64,000 bases of DNA. Origin: Rhodanobacter thiooxydans (lineage in GTDB: Bacteria; Pseudomonadota; Gammaproteobacteria; Xanthomonadales; Rhodanobacteraceae). This document shows positions 19,863 to 29,803 of the stretch, in pieces (position 1 is the stretch's first letter; every line of letters begins with the position of its first letter). Where the stretch lies: contig NZ_CP088923.1 in the NCBI RefSeq assembly GCF_021545845.1, positions 1,488,001-1,552,000 on the forward strand. Reading direction: 5' to 3'. The translations under genes were made by a program, and so were the position numbers. Below the pieces are notes generated by a model, which was not told the DNA's origin, searched no databases, and worked only from the letters and a program-made list of their open reading frames with translations.

Positions 19863-20332
19863 TTTCCGGCCCTCGCGGCGCACATCAGTTCGCAGCTGGC
19901 CACTTCCTTGCCATCGACCAGGCTGCGCGCGGCGAACAGGCCCATGCCGCGCATCAGGCGCTTCTGGTTGACCTCGAAGCGCAACTGGTCGCCGGGCACC
20001 ACCGGCGCGCTGAAGCGCGCGTTGTCCACCTTGACCAGGTAGAACAGCGGGCTGCCCTTGTCGCCCTTGAAGTGCCGGCTCAGCTGGGTCAGCAGGCCGG
20101 CGGTCTGCGCCATCGCCTCGATGATCAGCACGCCGGGCATCACCGGGTGGCTGGGGAAGTGGCCTTGGAAGAACGGCTCGTTGATGGTCACGTTCTTCAG
20201 TGCGACCACGCTGACGTCGGGCACGATCTCGACCACGCGGTCCACCAGTAGGAACGGGTAGCGGTGCGGCAGCAGTTCCAGGATCTGCTCCACGTTGATC
20301 GGCAATGTCATGAAGTCGCCTTGCTCACTCAT
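19859..20332 (-). CDS. fabZ: 3-hydroxyacyl-ACP dehydratase FabZ
   Basis: FabZ dehydrates beta-hydroxyacyl-ACP in fatty acid elongation, competing with LpxA/LpxD for hydroxyacyl-ACP. The hot-dog fold signature is [17 protein letters not shown], then [23 protein letters not shown], which carries the catalytic His and Glu. ATG 20332 overlaps the lpxD stop and gives 157 residues. ATG 20311 (MTLPINVEQ), 7 codons later, is an equally sensible start. The larger frame upstream belongs to the lpxD region and is not used. Confidence 0.95.
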   Translation of the reverse strand: MSEQGDFMTLPINVEQILELLPHRYPFLLVDRVVEIVPDVSVVALKNVTINEPFFQGHFPSHPVMPGVLIIEAMAQTAGLLTQLSRHFKGDKGSPLFYLVKVDNARFSAPVVPGDQLRFEVNQKRLMRGMGLFAARSLVDGKEVASCELMCAARAGK

Positions 20333-21353
20333 TGTTGCTGTCCTTCTCCAGCGCCGACACTCGGCGCGCGTACTCGTCCAGGTGCTTGAAGCGCGCCGCG
20401 TTCTTCCGCCACTGGCGGTTGTCCTGCAGCGGCACGCCGGATGAATATTCGCCGGGCTCGCGGATCGAGTGCGTGACCAGGCTCTTGGCGGTAATGGTAA
20501 CCCGGTCGGCCAGCTCGAGATGGCCGAGCACACCGGCGTTGCCGGCGATCATGCAGTAGCGGCCGATCTTCGCGCTGCCGGCCACCGCGGCGCAGCCGGC
20601 CATCGCGGTATGCGCGCCGACGTGCACGTTGTGGGCGATCTGGACCTGGTTGTCCAGCCGCACGTCTTCTTCCAGCACGGTGTCGTCCAGCGCGCCGCGG
20701 TCGATCGTGGTGTTCGCGCCGATCTCGCAGTCGTCGCCGATGCGCACGCCGCCGAGCTGCGGCAGCTTGATCCAGTGGTCGGTGTCGAAGGCCAGCCCGA
20801 AGCCGTCCGAGCCGATTACCGCGCCGGGATGCACCAGCACGCGCTGGCCCAGCGTGACCCGGGTGACCAGGGTGACCCGCGCCACCAGCCGCGATTGCGC
20901 ACCCACTGTGCAGCCCTCGCCGATGATGCAGTGCGGGCCGAGTACGGCGCCGTCGCCGATCACCGCGCCGTCGGCGATCACGCAGCCCGGGCCGATGCTG
21001 GCGCTGGCGCTGACCTGCGCACCGGCGGCGACCACGGCGCTGGGGTGCACGCCTGCGGGTGCGGCTGGCAGCCGTTCAAACAGCACGGCGATCTTCGCGT
21101 AGGCGACGTAGGGGTCGCGCGCAAGCAGCGCCGCGGTGGGACAGTCGGCAAGGTTCTCCTCGCGCAGCACCACCACGCCGGCGCGCGTGGCGGCCAGCTG
21201 GGCCGAGTACTTGCTGTTGGAGAGGAAGCTCAGCTGGCCGGGGCCGGCGCCGGCCAGAGTGCCGACGCCGTCGATGAGCCGTGCGCCGTCGCCGCTGAGA
21301 CCGAGGCCGAACCGCTCGGCCAGCTCGGTCACCGTGTAGTTGATTGCGCTCAT
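20325..21353 (-). CDS. lpxD: UDP-3-O-(3-hydroxyacyl)glucosamine N-acyltransferase
   Basis: LpxD adds the N-linked hydroxyacyl chain in lipid A synthesis. The protein has 342 residues. The N-terminal uridine-binding domain ends near AKIAVLFERLP and HPSAVVAAGAQVSAS. The hexapeptide beta-helix follows, with the catalytic region VHPGAVIGSDGFGLAFD and IDRGALDDTVLEEDVRLDNQVQIAHNV. A short C-terminal helix ends the chain. It lies downstream of bamA; no skp/ompH gene lies between them, unlike in E. coli. Confidence 0.96.
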   Translation of the reverse strand: MSAINYTVTELAERFGLGLSGDGARLIDGVGTLAGAGPGQLSFLSNSKYSAQLAATRAGVVVLREENLADCPTAALLARDPYVAYAKIAVLFERLPAAPAGVHPSAVVAAGAQVSASASIGPGCVIADGAVIGDGAVLGPHCIIGEGCTVGAQSRLVARVTLVTRVTLGQRVLVHPGAVIGSDGFGLAFDTDHWIKLPQLGGVRIGDDCEIGANTTIDRGALDDTVLEEDVRLDNQVQIAHNVHVGAHTAMAGCAAVAGSAKIGRYCMIAGNAGVLGHLELADRVTITAKSLVTHSIREPGEYSSGVPLQDNRQWRKNAARFKHLDEYARRVSALEKDSNNE

Positions 21354-21423
21354 GGGTGGCTCCGGAACCTGCGGCCATTGTAGGGGGTGGCGCCCCCGGC
21401 TGCGGTGCGCCGCGGCGGCAAAA

Positions 21424-21448
21424 GAAAGCGCGGCCTGGCCGCGCTTTC
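21424..21448 (-). terminator. intrinsic terminator after bamA
   Basis: GAAAGCGCGGCC and GGCCGCGCTTTC form a 12-bp inverted repeat. On the minus strand it is followed by a T-rich run (TTTCTTTT). It lies between the bamA stop and the lpxD start, so lpxD probably also has its own promoter. Confidence 0.75.
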
Positions 21449-21471
21449 GTTCGACTCCTGACCGGGTCAGC

Positions 21472-23892
21472 TCAGAACTGGCTGCCGAAGGTGAACTGGA
21501 TGCGCTCCTCGTAGTTGCGATCGGCGGCCTTCGAGCGCAGCGGCATGGCGAAGCTGATGATCAGCGGGCCGATCGGTGCCTGCCATTGCAGCGACAGGCC
21601 GGTGGAGGCGCGCAGCTCGCTGGCGTCGAAGCTCTTGTAGTCCTTGTAGACATTGCCGACGTCCATGAACCAGGACACGCGCGCGGTGTTGACGTCCTTC
21701 AGGAACGGCAGCGGCAGGAACACCTGCGCGGTGCCGAGCACCTTGAACGCGCCGCCGATCGGCTGTGAATAGTAGGCGCCGTTGTTGCATGTGCCTTTGG
21801 CGTCCGGAGCGCTGCCGTCGATGCAGACCCGCGGCCCCAGCGTGTTGTCCTGGTAGCCGCGCACGTCGCGCACGCCGCCGGCGTAGAAGTTCTGCCAGAA
21901 CGGCAGGTCCTGGCGCATGTCGGTGAGGACATGGTTGGGGTTCTGCGCCAGGCTGGCACTCTTCAGCGCCGCGAAGGCATCGTCGCTGATGCCGTTGCCG
22001 CCGTAGGTCTTGCCGTAGCCGACCTGGCCATCGAGGTACAGCACGAAGCCCTTGCCGATCGGCCAGTAGTGGTTGATCTCGGTATTGAGCTTCCAGTACT
22101 GCACGGTCGAGCCGGGCAGGGCGACGTCGGTCGAGGCGGAGATCAAACCACCGCGGGTCGGTGCCCAGTAGCTGTTGCGGGTGTCGTGGTTCCAGCCCAG
22201 CGTGCCGGTCCAGGTGTGGATGGTCTTGTTGCCGATCTCGTTCTGGTAGTCGAGCAGCACTTCCGGACTGTAGCCCTGGAACAGGTTGACATTGTTGCTG
22301 CTGACGCCCAGGCCCACGCGCAAGCCGTCGGTTTCGCTGATCGGGATGCCGAGGTAGGTGGAGAAGCTCTTGGCGCTGGTGGCGTAGTTCGCGAAGTCGG
22401 TATTGCCGTAGTCGGTTTTCGAGTACGAGGCGCTGTAGCCGATGCCGATACCACTGTCGGTCAGGTACGGGTTGTAGTAGTTGAGGCCGAGCCGGGTGTA
22501 GTAGGTGCTGCGCTCGCCGCTGATCGAGAAGCTGTCGCCGGTGCCGAACAGGTTGTTCTGCGACACCGAGGCATTCAGGATGATGCCGGAATATTGCGAG
22601 TAGCCGATGCCGAACTGCATGCTGCCGGCGGACTGCTCCTCGACCTTGACCGTGACGTCCACCTTGTCCTGCGTGCCGGGCACCATCTTCTGGTCGATGT
22701 CGACCTTCTTGAAATAGCCCAGCCGCTGCAGGCGGACCTTGGAGCGGTCGACCGCCGCCTGGTTGTACCAGGTGCCCTCAAGCTGGCGCATCTCGCGGCG
22801 CAGCACGTCGTCCTCGGTGCGCGTGTTGCCTTGGAACACCACCCGACGCACGTACACGCGCTGGCCGGGTTCGACGTACAGGGTCAGGTCGACCGTGCGC
22901 TTTTCCTTGTCCAGCTTCGGGATCGGGGTGACCTTGGCGTAGGCGTAGCCGATGTTGGCCAGGATCGCCTTGATCGCCTTGGTGCTGGCTTCGACCGCGG
23001 CGCGGTTGAAGGTCTCGCCCGACTTGACGAAAACCAGCTGGCGCATGGTCGCCTCCGGCAGGATCAGGTCGCCGAGCAGCTTGACGTCGGCGACCTTGTA
23101 GATCTCGCCTTCCTTGATGCTGGCGTCGATGTACATCGCGCGCTTGTCCGGCGCAATTGCCACCTGGGTGGAGTCAACGCCGAAGTCGGCGTAGCCGCGG
23201 TCCATGTAGTAGGACTGCAGCTTCTCCAGGTCGCCGGAAAGCTTTTCGCGCGAGTACTGGTCGTCCTTCGAATACCACGACATCCAGTTGGTGGTGTCGG
23301 ACTCGAAATTCTTGCGGATCTGCTTGTTTGTGAACGCATGGTTGCCGAGGATGTTGAGTTCCTTGATCTTGGCCGCCTTGCCCTCGCGGATCTCGATCTC
23401 GACGGCGACGCGGTTGCGGTCCAGCCGGGTCACGTGCGGGTCGACCGAGACGTTGTACTTGCCGCGGTTGTAGTACTGCCGGGTCAGCTCCTGCTGCACG
23501 TTGTCCAGCGCCAGGCGGTCGAAGGTCTCGCCTTCGGTGAGGCCGATCTCCTTCAGGCCCTTCTTCAGGTCGTCGGTCTTGATGTCCTTGTTGCCGCGCA
23601 GGGTCAGCTTGGCGATCGACGGCCGCTCGACCACCTTGATCACCAGGATGCTGCCTTCGCGCTCGAACTCCACGTCGCTGAAGAACTTGGTGCGATACAG
23701 CGCGCGGATGGCGCGCTGGGCGCCGTCGTTGGTCAGCTGGTCGCCTTTGTTGATCGGCAGGTAGTTGTACACGGTACCGGCCGAGATCCGGCTGAGGCCG
23801 TCGATGCGGATGTCCGACACCACGAACGGGTCGAACGCGAACGCATTGGCGGAGAGGGAGGCAAGCAGGATCAGCGCGGCGATACGCTTCAT
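21472..23892 (-). CDS. bamA: outer membrane protein assembly factor BamA
   Basis: BamA is the core of the BAM complex that inserts beta-barrel proteins in the outer membrane. The 806-residue protein starts with a signal peptide (MKRIAALILLASLSANAFA). Five POTRA domains follow (about residues 22-420, starting FVVSDIRIDGLSRISAGTVYNYLP), then a 16-strand barrel. The conserved VRGY of the barrel appears as DVRGYQDN. The chain ends in Phe (FTFGSQF), as BAM substrates do. It lies directly after rseP, as usual. Confidence 0.97.
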   Translation of the reverse strand: MKRIAALILLASLSANAFAFDPFVVSDIRIDGLSRISAGTVYNYLPINKGDQLTNDGAQRAIRALYRTKFFSDVEFEREGSILVIKVVERPSIAKLTLRGNKDIKTDDLKKGLKEIGLTEGETFDRLALDNVQQELTRQYYNRGKYNVSVDPHVTRLDRNRVAVEIEIREGKAAKIKELNILGNHAFTNKQIRKNFESDTTNWMSWYSKDDQYSREKLSGDLEKLQSYYMDRGYADFGVDSTQVAIAPDKRAMYIDASIKEGEIYKVADVKLLGDLILPEATMRQLVFVKSGETFNRAAVEASTKAIKAILANIGYAYAKVTPIPKLDKEKRTVDLTLYVEPGQRVYVRRVVFQGNTRTEDDVLRREMRQLEGTWYNQAAVDRSKVRLQRLGYFKKVDIDQKMVPGTQDKVDVTVKVEEQSAGSMQFGIGYSQYSGIILNASVSQNNLFGTGDSFSISGERSTYYTRLGLNYYNPYLTDSGIGIGYSASYSKTDYGNTDFANYATSAKSFSTYLGIPISETDGLRVGLGVSSNNVNLFQGYSPEVLLDYQNEIGNKTIHTWTGTLGWNHDTRNSYWAPTRGGLISASTDVALPGSTVQYWKLNTEINHYWPIGKGFVLYLDGQVGYGKTYGGNGISDDAFAALKSASLAQNPNHVLTDMRQDLPFWQNFYAGGVRDVRGYQDNTLGPRVCIDGSAPDAKGTCNNGAYYSQPIGGAFKVLGTAQVFLPLPFLKDVNTARVSWFMDVGNVYKDYKSFDASELRASTGLSLQWQAPIGPLIISFAMPLRSKAADRNYEERIQFTFGSQF

Positions 23893-24083
23893 CGTCGATT
23901 CCGTTGGTTATTCCGATGGAGCGGCCGGCACGGCCGCCCCGATCAATGCATGAGGCAGGGCCAGGCCCTGCCTCGAAGGTGGATCCGCATGCCATCGCGG
24001 CGTTACTTTGGCGGACGCATCGCCGCGCCGTGCTGCCGCGAACCTGCGTGTCGCCGCCATGCTGTGTCCGCCGACCCTCGGCA

Positions 24084-25430
24084 TCACGACAGCAGCATGC
24101 GGTGGATATCGTTGTAGAACGCCAGCCCCATCAGGGTGAACAGCAACGCCAGGCCGATGTACTGGCCCACCATCATCGCCTGTTCGCTGACCGGGCTGCC
24201 CTTGATCAATTCGACGAGATAATACAGCAGGTGCCCGCCATCCAGGACCGGGATCGGCAGCAGGTTGAGGATCGCCAGGCTCAGCGACACCAGCGCGAGG
24301 AACTGCAGGAACCATGGCAGGCCCATGCCGGCCGACGCATTGGCCACCTCGGCAATGCCGATCACGCCGGACAGGTTGCGCGTCGAGGCCTCGCCAGTAA
24401 GCATCTTGCCGAGCATGCTGAAGGTCTGCGTGGTGTTGCGCCAGGTGGTAGCGAGCGAGGCGGCCATTGCCTTCAGCGGGCCGTAGTTCACGGTGGCCGC
24501 TTCGACCGGCGGCGCGCCGACGCCCAGCACCCACTTCGGCGGCTGGCCTTCGAGCGATTCCCACTTGGCGGTGATGTCCAGCCGCAACGGCTGCCCGTGG
24601 CGCTCGATGCCGATCGCCAGCCTCGGCGACTTGGCCGCTGCGGTCTGCACCAGCTTGCCGAACGCGGCGAAGTCGTCCGCCGACTGGCCGTTGACGCTGA
24701 CGATGCGGTCGCCGCCGCGCATGCCGGCCAATGCAGCCGGCTGGCCGGCCATCACGGTGGCGGCGACCGCCGGCGGTGGTGCCAGCTTCAGGCCGAGCTT
24801 GCCCAGGTACTGGCCCACGTCCTGCCCCGGGGGCAGTTCGTCCAGCGGCAGCACCAGTTCGCGCTGGTGGCCGTCGGCGCCGCGCACGGTGAGCGGCAGC
24901 GGTGCGCGCCCGAGCAGGGCGTTGGCCAGCGCGTCCATCGAGTCGGTCCAGGTGGAGACGTCGCGGCCGTCGATGCTGAGCAGGCGGTCACCTGGCTGGA
25001 TGCCGGCGCTGGCGGCGATGCTCTGCGGCGTGGCGGTCACCAGCGGAGCCACGTCCGGGCGACCCAGCATGAACATCAGCCAGAACGCGGCGATGGTGAA
25101 GATCAGGTTGAAGCCTGGCCCGGCCGCCACGATGGCGATGCGCTGCCACACCGGCTTGCCGGTGAATTCCTGCCCGCGCAGCGCCGGGTCGACCTCGCCC
25201 TCGCGTGCGTCGAGCATCTTCACATAGCCGCCCAGCGGGATCGCGGCGATCTGGTACTCGGTGCCGTCACGGCCGTTGCGCTTCCAGATCGCGTTGCCGA
25301 AACCGACCGAGAAGCGCAGCACCTTGACCCCACAGCGGCGCGCGACCCAGTAGTGGCCGAATTCGTGGAAGGTCACCAGTACGCCGAGCGTGACCAGCAG
25401 CCAGAACACCGAGCCGAAGAAGGCAGTCAT
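24084..25430 (-). CDS. rseP: RIP metalloprotease RseP
   Basis: RseP is the site-2 intramembrane protease that cuts anti-sigma factor RseA and leftover signal peptides. The zinc site HEFGH is at residues 22-26 in the first membrane helix. PLGGYVKM follows, then two PDZ domains (around GIQPGDRLLSIDGRDV and GMRGGDRIVSVNGQSA). The second active-site motif NLLPIPVLDGGHLL lies in a C-terminal helix. The protein has 448 residues. It lies between dxr and bamA, the standard order. Confidence 0.96.
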   Translation of the reverse strand: MTAFFGSVFWLLVTLGVLVTFHEFGHYWVARRCGVKVLRFSVGFGNAIWKRNGRDGTEYQIAAIPLGGYVKMLDAREGEVDPALRGQEFTGKPVWQRIAIVAAGPGFNLIFTIAAFWLMFMLGRPDVAPLVTATPQSIAASAGIQPGDRLLSIDGRDVSTWTDSMDALANALLGRAPLPLTVRGADGHQRELVLPLDELPPGQDVGQYLGKLGLKLAPPPAVAATVMAGQPAALAGMRGGDRIVSVNGQSADDFAAFGKLVQTAAAKSPRLAIGIERHGQPLRLDITAKWESLEGQPPKWVLGVGAPPVEAATVNYGPLKAMAASLATTWRNTTQTFSMLGKMLTGEASTRNLSGVIGIAEVANASAGMGLPWFLQFLALVSLSLAILNLLPIPVLDGGHLLYYLVELIKGSPVSEQAMMVGQYIGLALLFTLMGLAFYNDIHRMLLS

Positions 25431-25466
25431 CGAATACCGTGGCGAAAAGTCATCGAAGCAAGAATA

Positions 25467-26642
25467 TCAGCAAGCATTGCGCAGAACGCGGCGGGCAGCC
25501 TCCCGCGCCGCATGGTCGCGTTCACCCAGGGTTTCAACATCGACCACGGCTTGCCCCGGCAGTTCCGCCAGCACGGCCTCGACCACGTCTGCAATCGCCA
25601 GAAATGGCAGCGTGCCGGCCAGGAAGGCTGCCACCGCCACTTCGTTGGCGGCATTCAGCACGGCGGGGCTGTCGCCGCCGGCACGCAACGCCTGGAACGC
25701 CAGCGCCAGGCAGCGGAAGGTGGCCAGGTCCGGCGGCTCGAACTGCAGCGGGGCGCAGGCGGCCAGGTCCAGCGACGGCACGCCGGACTCGACCCGCTCC
25801 GGCCAGGCCAGCGCATGGGCGATCGCGGTGCGCATGTCCGGGTTGCCGAGCTGGGCCAGTACCGAGCCGTCGACGTATTCCACCATCGAATGCACCAGGC
25901 TCTGCGGATGCACCACCACGTCGATCGCCTCGGCCGGCGCGCCGAACAAATGGTGCGCCTCGATCACCTCCAGGCCCTTGTTCATCAGCGTGGCCGAGTC
26001 GACCGAGATCTTGCGCCCCATCACCCAGTTCGGATGCTTGCAGGCCTGGTCCGGCGTGATGTCCGCCAGTTGCGCGCGCGTGCGGCCGCGGAACGGGCCG
26101 CCGGAGGCGGTCAGGATCAGCCGGCGCACGCCGCTGCGGCGCAGCTCGGGGCGTCCGCCCGGCAGGCACTGGAAGATCGCGTTGTGTTCGGAGTCGACCG
26201 GCACCAGCGCGCCGCCGCCGGCGGCGACCGCTTGCAGCAGCAGCGGACCGGCCATCACGATGGATTCCTTGTTGGCCAGCAGCAGGTGCTTGCCGGCGTA
26301 CGCAGCGGCCAGGGTGGATTCGAGCCCGGCGGCGCCGACGATCGCCGCGACCACGGTGTCGCACAGTTCGCCGGCGGCAGCCGCCGCCAGCGCGGCATGA
26401 CCGCTGGCCACTTCGCAGCGCACGCCGCCGGCGGCCAGCCGGCGCGCCAGCTCGGCTTCCAGCGAGGGATCGGCGATCACCGCCAGATCCGGCCGGTGCT
26501 GCGCGCACAACGCCGCCAGCGCCTCGACCTGGCGATGCGCGGTCAGCACGCTGGCGCGGAAGCGATCGGGATGGCGCGCGATGACGTCGAGCGTGCTGCC
26601 GCCGATCGAACCGGTGGCGCCGAGGACGGCGACGTTCTTCAC
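25467..26642 (-). CDS. dxr: 1-deoxy-D-xylulose-5-phosphate reductoisomerase
   Basis: Dxr makes MEP, the committed step of non-mevalonate isoprenoid synthesis. The NADPH site is at the N-terminus ([19 protein letters not shown]). [27 protein letters not shown] (metal ligands), [16 protein letters not shown] and [21 protein letters not shown] are all diagnostic. The frame is open far upstream, but GTG 26642 overlaps the cdsA stop as GTGA and gives 391 residues. Together with uppS and ispA it supplies the isoprenoid route. Confidence 0.96.
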   Translation of the reverse strand: MKNVAVLGATGSIGGSTLDVIARHPDRFRASVLTAHRQVEALAALCAQHRPDLAVIADPSLEAELARRLAAGGVRCEVASGHAALAAAAAGELCDTVVAAIVGAAGLESTLAAAYAGKHLLLANKESIVMAGPLLLQAVAAGGGALVPVDSEHNAIFQCLPGGRPELRRSGVRRLILTASGGPFRGRTRAQLADITPDQACKHPNWVMGRKISVDSATLMNKGLEVIEAHHLFGAPAEAIDVVVHPQSLVHSMVEYVDGSVLAQLGNPDMRTAIAHALAWPERVESGVPSLDLAACAPLQFEPPDLATFRCLALAFQALRAGGDSPAVLNAANEVAVAAFLAGTLPFLAIADVVEAVLAELPGQAVVDVETLGERDHAAREAARRVLRNAC

Positions 26643-27463
26643 AGGCCGAGCTCCAGCAGCGCCAGGCCGGCAGCGAACACCGGCAGCGCGGCGAACACGC
26701 TGTCCAGACGGTCCAGCAGGCCGCCGTGGCCGGGGAACAGGGTGCCCGAATCCTTTACCTGCGCGTGTCGCTTCATCAGGCTCTCGATCAGGTCGCCGAC
26801 GATCGATGCCGCTACCGTCAGCGCCGCCAGCAGCGCCAGTGCCAGCAGCGCGGCGCCGCGCACACCGAGCAGCCAGCCGCCGGCCTGGGCCACCAGCACG
26901 CCGGCCGCCATCGCGCCGTAGGCGCCGGCCCAGGTCTTGCCGGGGCTGATCTGCGGCGCCAGCTTGCGCTTGCCGAATGTACGGCCGCTGAAATACGCGC
27001 CGATGTCGGACGCCCACACGATCACCAGCGCCAGCAGGGTCCACCAGTGGCCGTGCGGCAGGCGGGCATGGATGCCGACCAGGGCGACCCAGGTCGGAAA
27101 GATCACCAGCGCGCCGGCGAGCAGTTTCAGGCTGCGGTTCTCGCGGGTGGGTGCCGCGGCGAACGCGAAGTGGCGCAGCCACAGACAGGCCAGCAGCCAC
27201 CAGGCGACGCCGGCGGCCAGCAGCAGCGGGCTCAGCGCCGTGGCGTGGCCCCGCCACAGCAGGGCGAATACGGCGGCCGCCACCACCAGCAGGGCGGCGC
27301 GCCACGCGTGGCTTTGCAGGCCGCTCAGTTGCGCCCACTCCCACCACGCAGCCAGGAACGCCAGCGCGGCGATGCCCGCGAAGACGCCGGTCGGCGGCAG
27401 CAGGATGATCAGGATCGCCAGCGGCGCGAGCACCAGGGCGGTGAGAATGCGCTGAAGCAGCAT
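26639..27463 (-). CDS. cdsA: phosphatidate cytidylyltransferase
   Basis: CdsA makes CDP-diacylglycerol for all phospholipids. The 274-residue integral membrane protein has about eight hydrophobic segments. The signature near the C-terminus is [28 protein letters not shown], with [28 protein letters not shown] before it. It lies between uppS and dxr in the standard order, about 10 nt after uppS. Confidence 0.95.
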   Translation of the reverse strand: MLLQRILTALVLAPLAILIILLPPTGVFAGIAALAFLAAWWEWAQLSGLQSHAWRAALLVVAAAVFALLWRGHATALSPLLLAAGVAWWLLACLWLRHFAFAAAPTRENRSLKLLAGALVIFPTWVALVGIHARLPHGHWWTLLALVIVWASDIGAYFSGRTFGKRKLAPQISPGKTWAGAYGAMAAGVLVAQAGGWLLGVRGAALLALALLAALTVAASIVGDLIESLMKRHAQVKDSGTLFPGHGGLLDRLDSVFAALPVFAAGLALLELGL

Positions 27464-27472
27464 GCAGATCCT

Positions 27473-28213
27473 CTAGGAAGCGGTGGTGACCTGTTCGCCG
27501 GTGCGGCCGTAGCGGCGTTCCCGGCAGACATAGTCCTCGATGGCCCGACGCAGGCAGGCCTGGTCGAAATCGGGCCACAACGTATCGGTAAAGTACAGTT
27601 CGGCGTAGGCGGCCTGCCATAGCAGGAAGTTGCTGACACGGCATTCGCCGCCGGTGCGGATGAACAGGTCCAGCGGCGGCAGCTCGGCCAGGCACATCCA
27701 CTGGCCGAGCGTCGCCTCGTCGATCTGCTCCGCGCGCAACTCACCGCGCGCCACCGCGGCGGCAGCCTGGCGGCTGGCCTGCACGATGTCCCAGCGGCCG
27801 CCGTAGCTCACCGCGATGTTCACTTGCAGCCGCTCGTTGGCGGCGGTGCGGTCCATCGCAGCCTGCATGCGCTCGCGCAGCGCCTCGTCGAAGGCGGCCA
27901 GGTCGCCGATGAAGCGCAAGCGCACGCCATGGCCATGCAGTTCGTCCACCTCCTTGTCCAGCGCGCGCACGAACAGGCTCATCAGCGCGCCGACCTCATC
28001 CTGCGGGCGCTGCCAGTTCTCACTGGAGAAGGCGAACAGCGTCAGCGCCTGCACGCCCTCGCGCAGGCACGCCTCGATCGCCTCGCGCACGGCTTTGCGG
28101 CCGGCGTTGTGGCCAAAGCTGCGGGGGCGATGGCGGGCCTTGGCCCAGCGACCGTTGCCATCCATCACGATGGCGATATGGCGTGGGACCGGGGGTGCCT
28201 TGGCCTGGGTCAT
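27473..28213 (-). CDS. uppS: undecaprenyl diphosphate synthase
   Basis: UppS is the cis-prenyltransferase that builds the C55 lipid carrier for peptidoglycan and O-antigen. The protein has 246 residues. The active site [16 protein letters not shown] has Asp18, followed by [48 protein letters not shown] and [27 protein letters not shown], all family landmarks. It shares the transcript with frr upstream and cdsA downstream. Confidence 0.97.
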   Translation of the reverse strand: MTQAKAPPVPRHIAIVMDGNGRWAKARHRPRSFGHNAGRKAVREAIEACLREGVQALTLFAFSSENWQRPQDEVGALMSLFVRALDKEVDELHGHGVRLRFIGDLAAFDEALRERMQAAMDRTAANERLQVNIAVSYGGRWDIVQASRQAAAAVARGELRAEQIDEATLGQWMCLAELPPLDLFIRTGGECRVSNFLLWQAAYAELYFTDTLWPDFDQACLRRAIEDYVCRERRYGRTGEQVTTAS

Positions 28214-28238
28214 GAAATGGGAACGGGCGATGGCGTGG

Positions 28239-28796
28239 TCAAAGCGCCATCAGCTCCTCTTCCTTCGCCTTGACCACGACGTCGACGTCCTTCACCGCGC
28301 GATCGGTGAGTTTCTGGATCTCGTCGTCGACGCGGCGATCGTCGTCCTCGGTGATCTGCTTTTCCTTGAGCAGGTCCTTGACCTGCTGCAAGGCGTCGCG
28401 GCGCACGTTGCGGATGGCGATCTTGGCGTTCTCGCCCTCGTGGGCCACGTGCTTGGCCAGCTCCCTGCGGCGCTCCTCGGTGAGCGCAGGCATGTTCAGG
28501 CGGATCACCGTGCCGGCGGTGGTCGGCGTGATGCCCAGGTCGGAGGCCATCAGCGCCTTCTCGATCGGCGCCACCATGTTCTTTTCCCACGGCGTGATGA
28601 TGATCGTGCGCGCGTCGGACAGGGTGACCGAGGCGACCTGCGGCAGCGGCATGTCGGCGCCGTAATAGGACACCTTGATGCCGTCCACCAACGCCGTGCT
28701 GGCGCGGCCGGTGCGGATGCGGGTGAGATCGTGCTTGAGTGATTCGATGCTCTTGCCCATGCGGGTCTGGGCATCGTTCTTGATGTCGTTGAGCAT
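28239..28796 (-). CDS. frr: ribosome recycling factor
   Basis: Frr splits post-termination ribosomes together with EF-G. The 185-residue protein starts MLNDIKNDAQTRMGKSIESLKHDL. RTGRASTALVDGIKVSYYG follows, then PLPQVASVTLSDARTIIITPWEKNM and a long charged helical C-terminus. ATG 28796 is chosen over an upstream in-frame start outside the family's range. It lies between pyrH and uppS. Confidence 0.97.
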   Translation of the reverse strand: MLNDIKNDAQTRMGKSIESLKHDLTRIRTGRASTALVDGIKVSYYGADMPLPQVASVTLSDARTIIITPWEKNMVAPIEKALMASDLGITPTTAGTVIRLNMPALTEERRRELAKHVAHEGENAKIAIRNVRRDALQQVKDLLKEKQITEDDDRRVDDEIQKLTDRAVKDVDVVVKAKEEELMAL

Positions 28797-28868
28797 GTGG
28801 CGCTTCCCGGGCGATCTGGCAACGTTCAATTATAGCAGTGGCGACGGGTGTGGCTTGCTGCGGCGCGG

Positions 28869-29591
28869 TCAGCCGCCGTCGACCAGGGTGCCGATCGACT
28901 CGCCGCGCATGATCCGCATCAGGCTGCCCGGCACGGTCATGTCGTAGATGCGCAGCGGCATGCCGTGGTCGCGGCACAGCGCGATGGCGGCGGTGTCCAT
29001 CACCTGCAGGTTGCGCTGGATCACGTCGCCGTAGGTGAGCTGCTCGTAGCGGGTGGCGTCGGCGTGGCGGGCCGGGTCGGCGGTATACACGCCGTCCACC
29101 TTGGTGGCCTTCAGCAGCAGGTCGGCGCCGACCTCCACCGCGCGCAGCGCAGCGGCCGAATCGGTGGTGAAGAACGGGTTGCCGGTGCCGGCGGCGAACA
29201 GCACGATGCGACCCTTCTCGATGTGGCGGATCGCGCGGCGGCGGATGTAGTCCTCGGCCACGTCATGGATCTGGATCGCGCTCATCACCCGCGCGTAGCC
29301 GCCGCGCTTCTCGATCGCGTCGGCCATCGCCAGCGCGTTCATCACGGTGGCCAGCATGCCCATGTGGTCGCCGGTGACGCGGTCCATGCCGGCGGCGGCG
29401 AGGCCGGCACCGCGGAAGATGTTGCCGCCGCCGATCACCACGCCCACCTGCACGCCAGCCTTGCGCACTTCGATGATCTCCTCGGCGAGCCGGCCGATCA
29501 CCTTCGGGTCGATGCCGTAGTCGGCGTCGCCCATCAGTGCTTCACCGGAGAGCTTGAGCAGGATGCGGTGGTACTTGGGCTGGTCGCTCAT
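28869..29591 (-). CDS. pyrH: UMP kinase
   Basis: PyrH phosphorylates UMP to UDP; it is a hexameric kinase of the amino-acid-kinase fold. Landmarks are [57 protein letters not shown] and [16 protein letters not shown] 29591 has GGAGAACCC just before it and gives 240 residues. The longer frame would run through the tsf terminator, so it is rejected. It is separated from tsf by that terminator. Confidence 0.97.
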   Translation of the reverse strand: MSDQPKYHRILLKLSGEALMGDADYGIDPKVIGRLAEEIIEVRKAGVQVGVVIGGGNIFRGAGLAAAGMDRVTGDHMGMLATVMNALAMADAIEKRGGYARVMSAIQIHDVAEDYIRRRAIRHIEKGRIVLFAAGTGNPFFTTDSAAALRAVEVGADLLLKATKVDGVYTADPARHADATRYEQLTYGDVIQRNLQVMDTAAIALCRDHGMPLRIYDMTVPGSLMRIMRGESIGTLVDGG

Positions 29592-29708
29592 GGGTTCTCC
29601 GGATTGTGTGGGGCAAACCGCCGTATTGTAATGGAGAGCGGGAACGAGGGGTGAGCGAAGAGGAGTGAGGAACGAGTGCGTGCGGCCGGGTTCCGGCCCC
29701 GAAAACGA

Positions 29709-29736
29709 AAAGGGCCGCGGTTTCCCGCGGCCCTTT
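29709..29736 (-). terminator. intrinsic terminator between tsf and pyrH
   Basis: AAAGGGCCGCGG-TTTC-CCGCGGCCCTTT is a perfect 12-bp stem. On the minus strand it is followed by TTTCGTTTTC, so it ends the rpsB-tsf transcript. Confidence 0.88.
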
Positions 29737-29763
29737 GTTTGAAGCACGGCTTTTCTGAACAGT

Positions 29764-29803
29764 CCGGCCCTGGATGGCCGGTTTTCCCGTCAGGGATGAC
29801 GGG
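29764..29803. repeat. two small hairpins after tsf
   Basis: CCGGCC-CTGGAT-GGCCGG (29764-29781) and CCCGTCA-GGGA-TGACGGG (29786-29803) lie directly after the tsf stop. The first shares the GGCC..GGATGGCC core with hairpins at 14640, 41912 and 58185. Confidence 0.6.

Noticed and set aside
21931..26921. Long plus-strand frames opposite bamA, rseP and dxr
   Set aside because: They have shadow composition (runs of Val, Ala, His and Asp) opposite clearly conserved proteins, with no family motifs.
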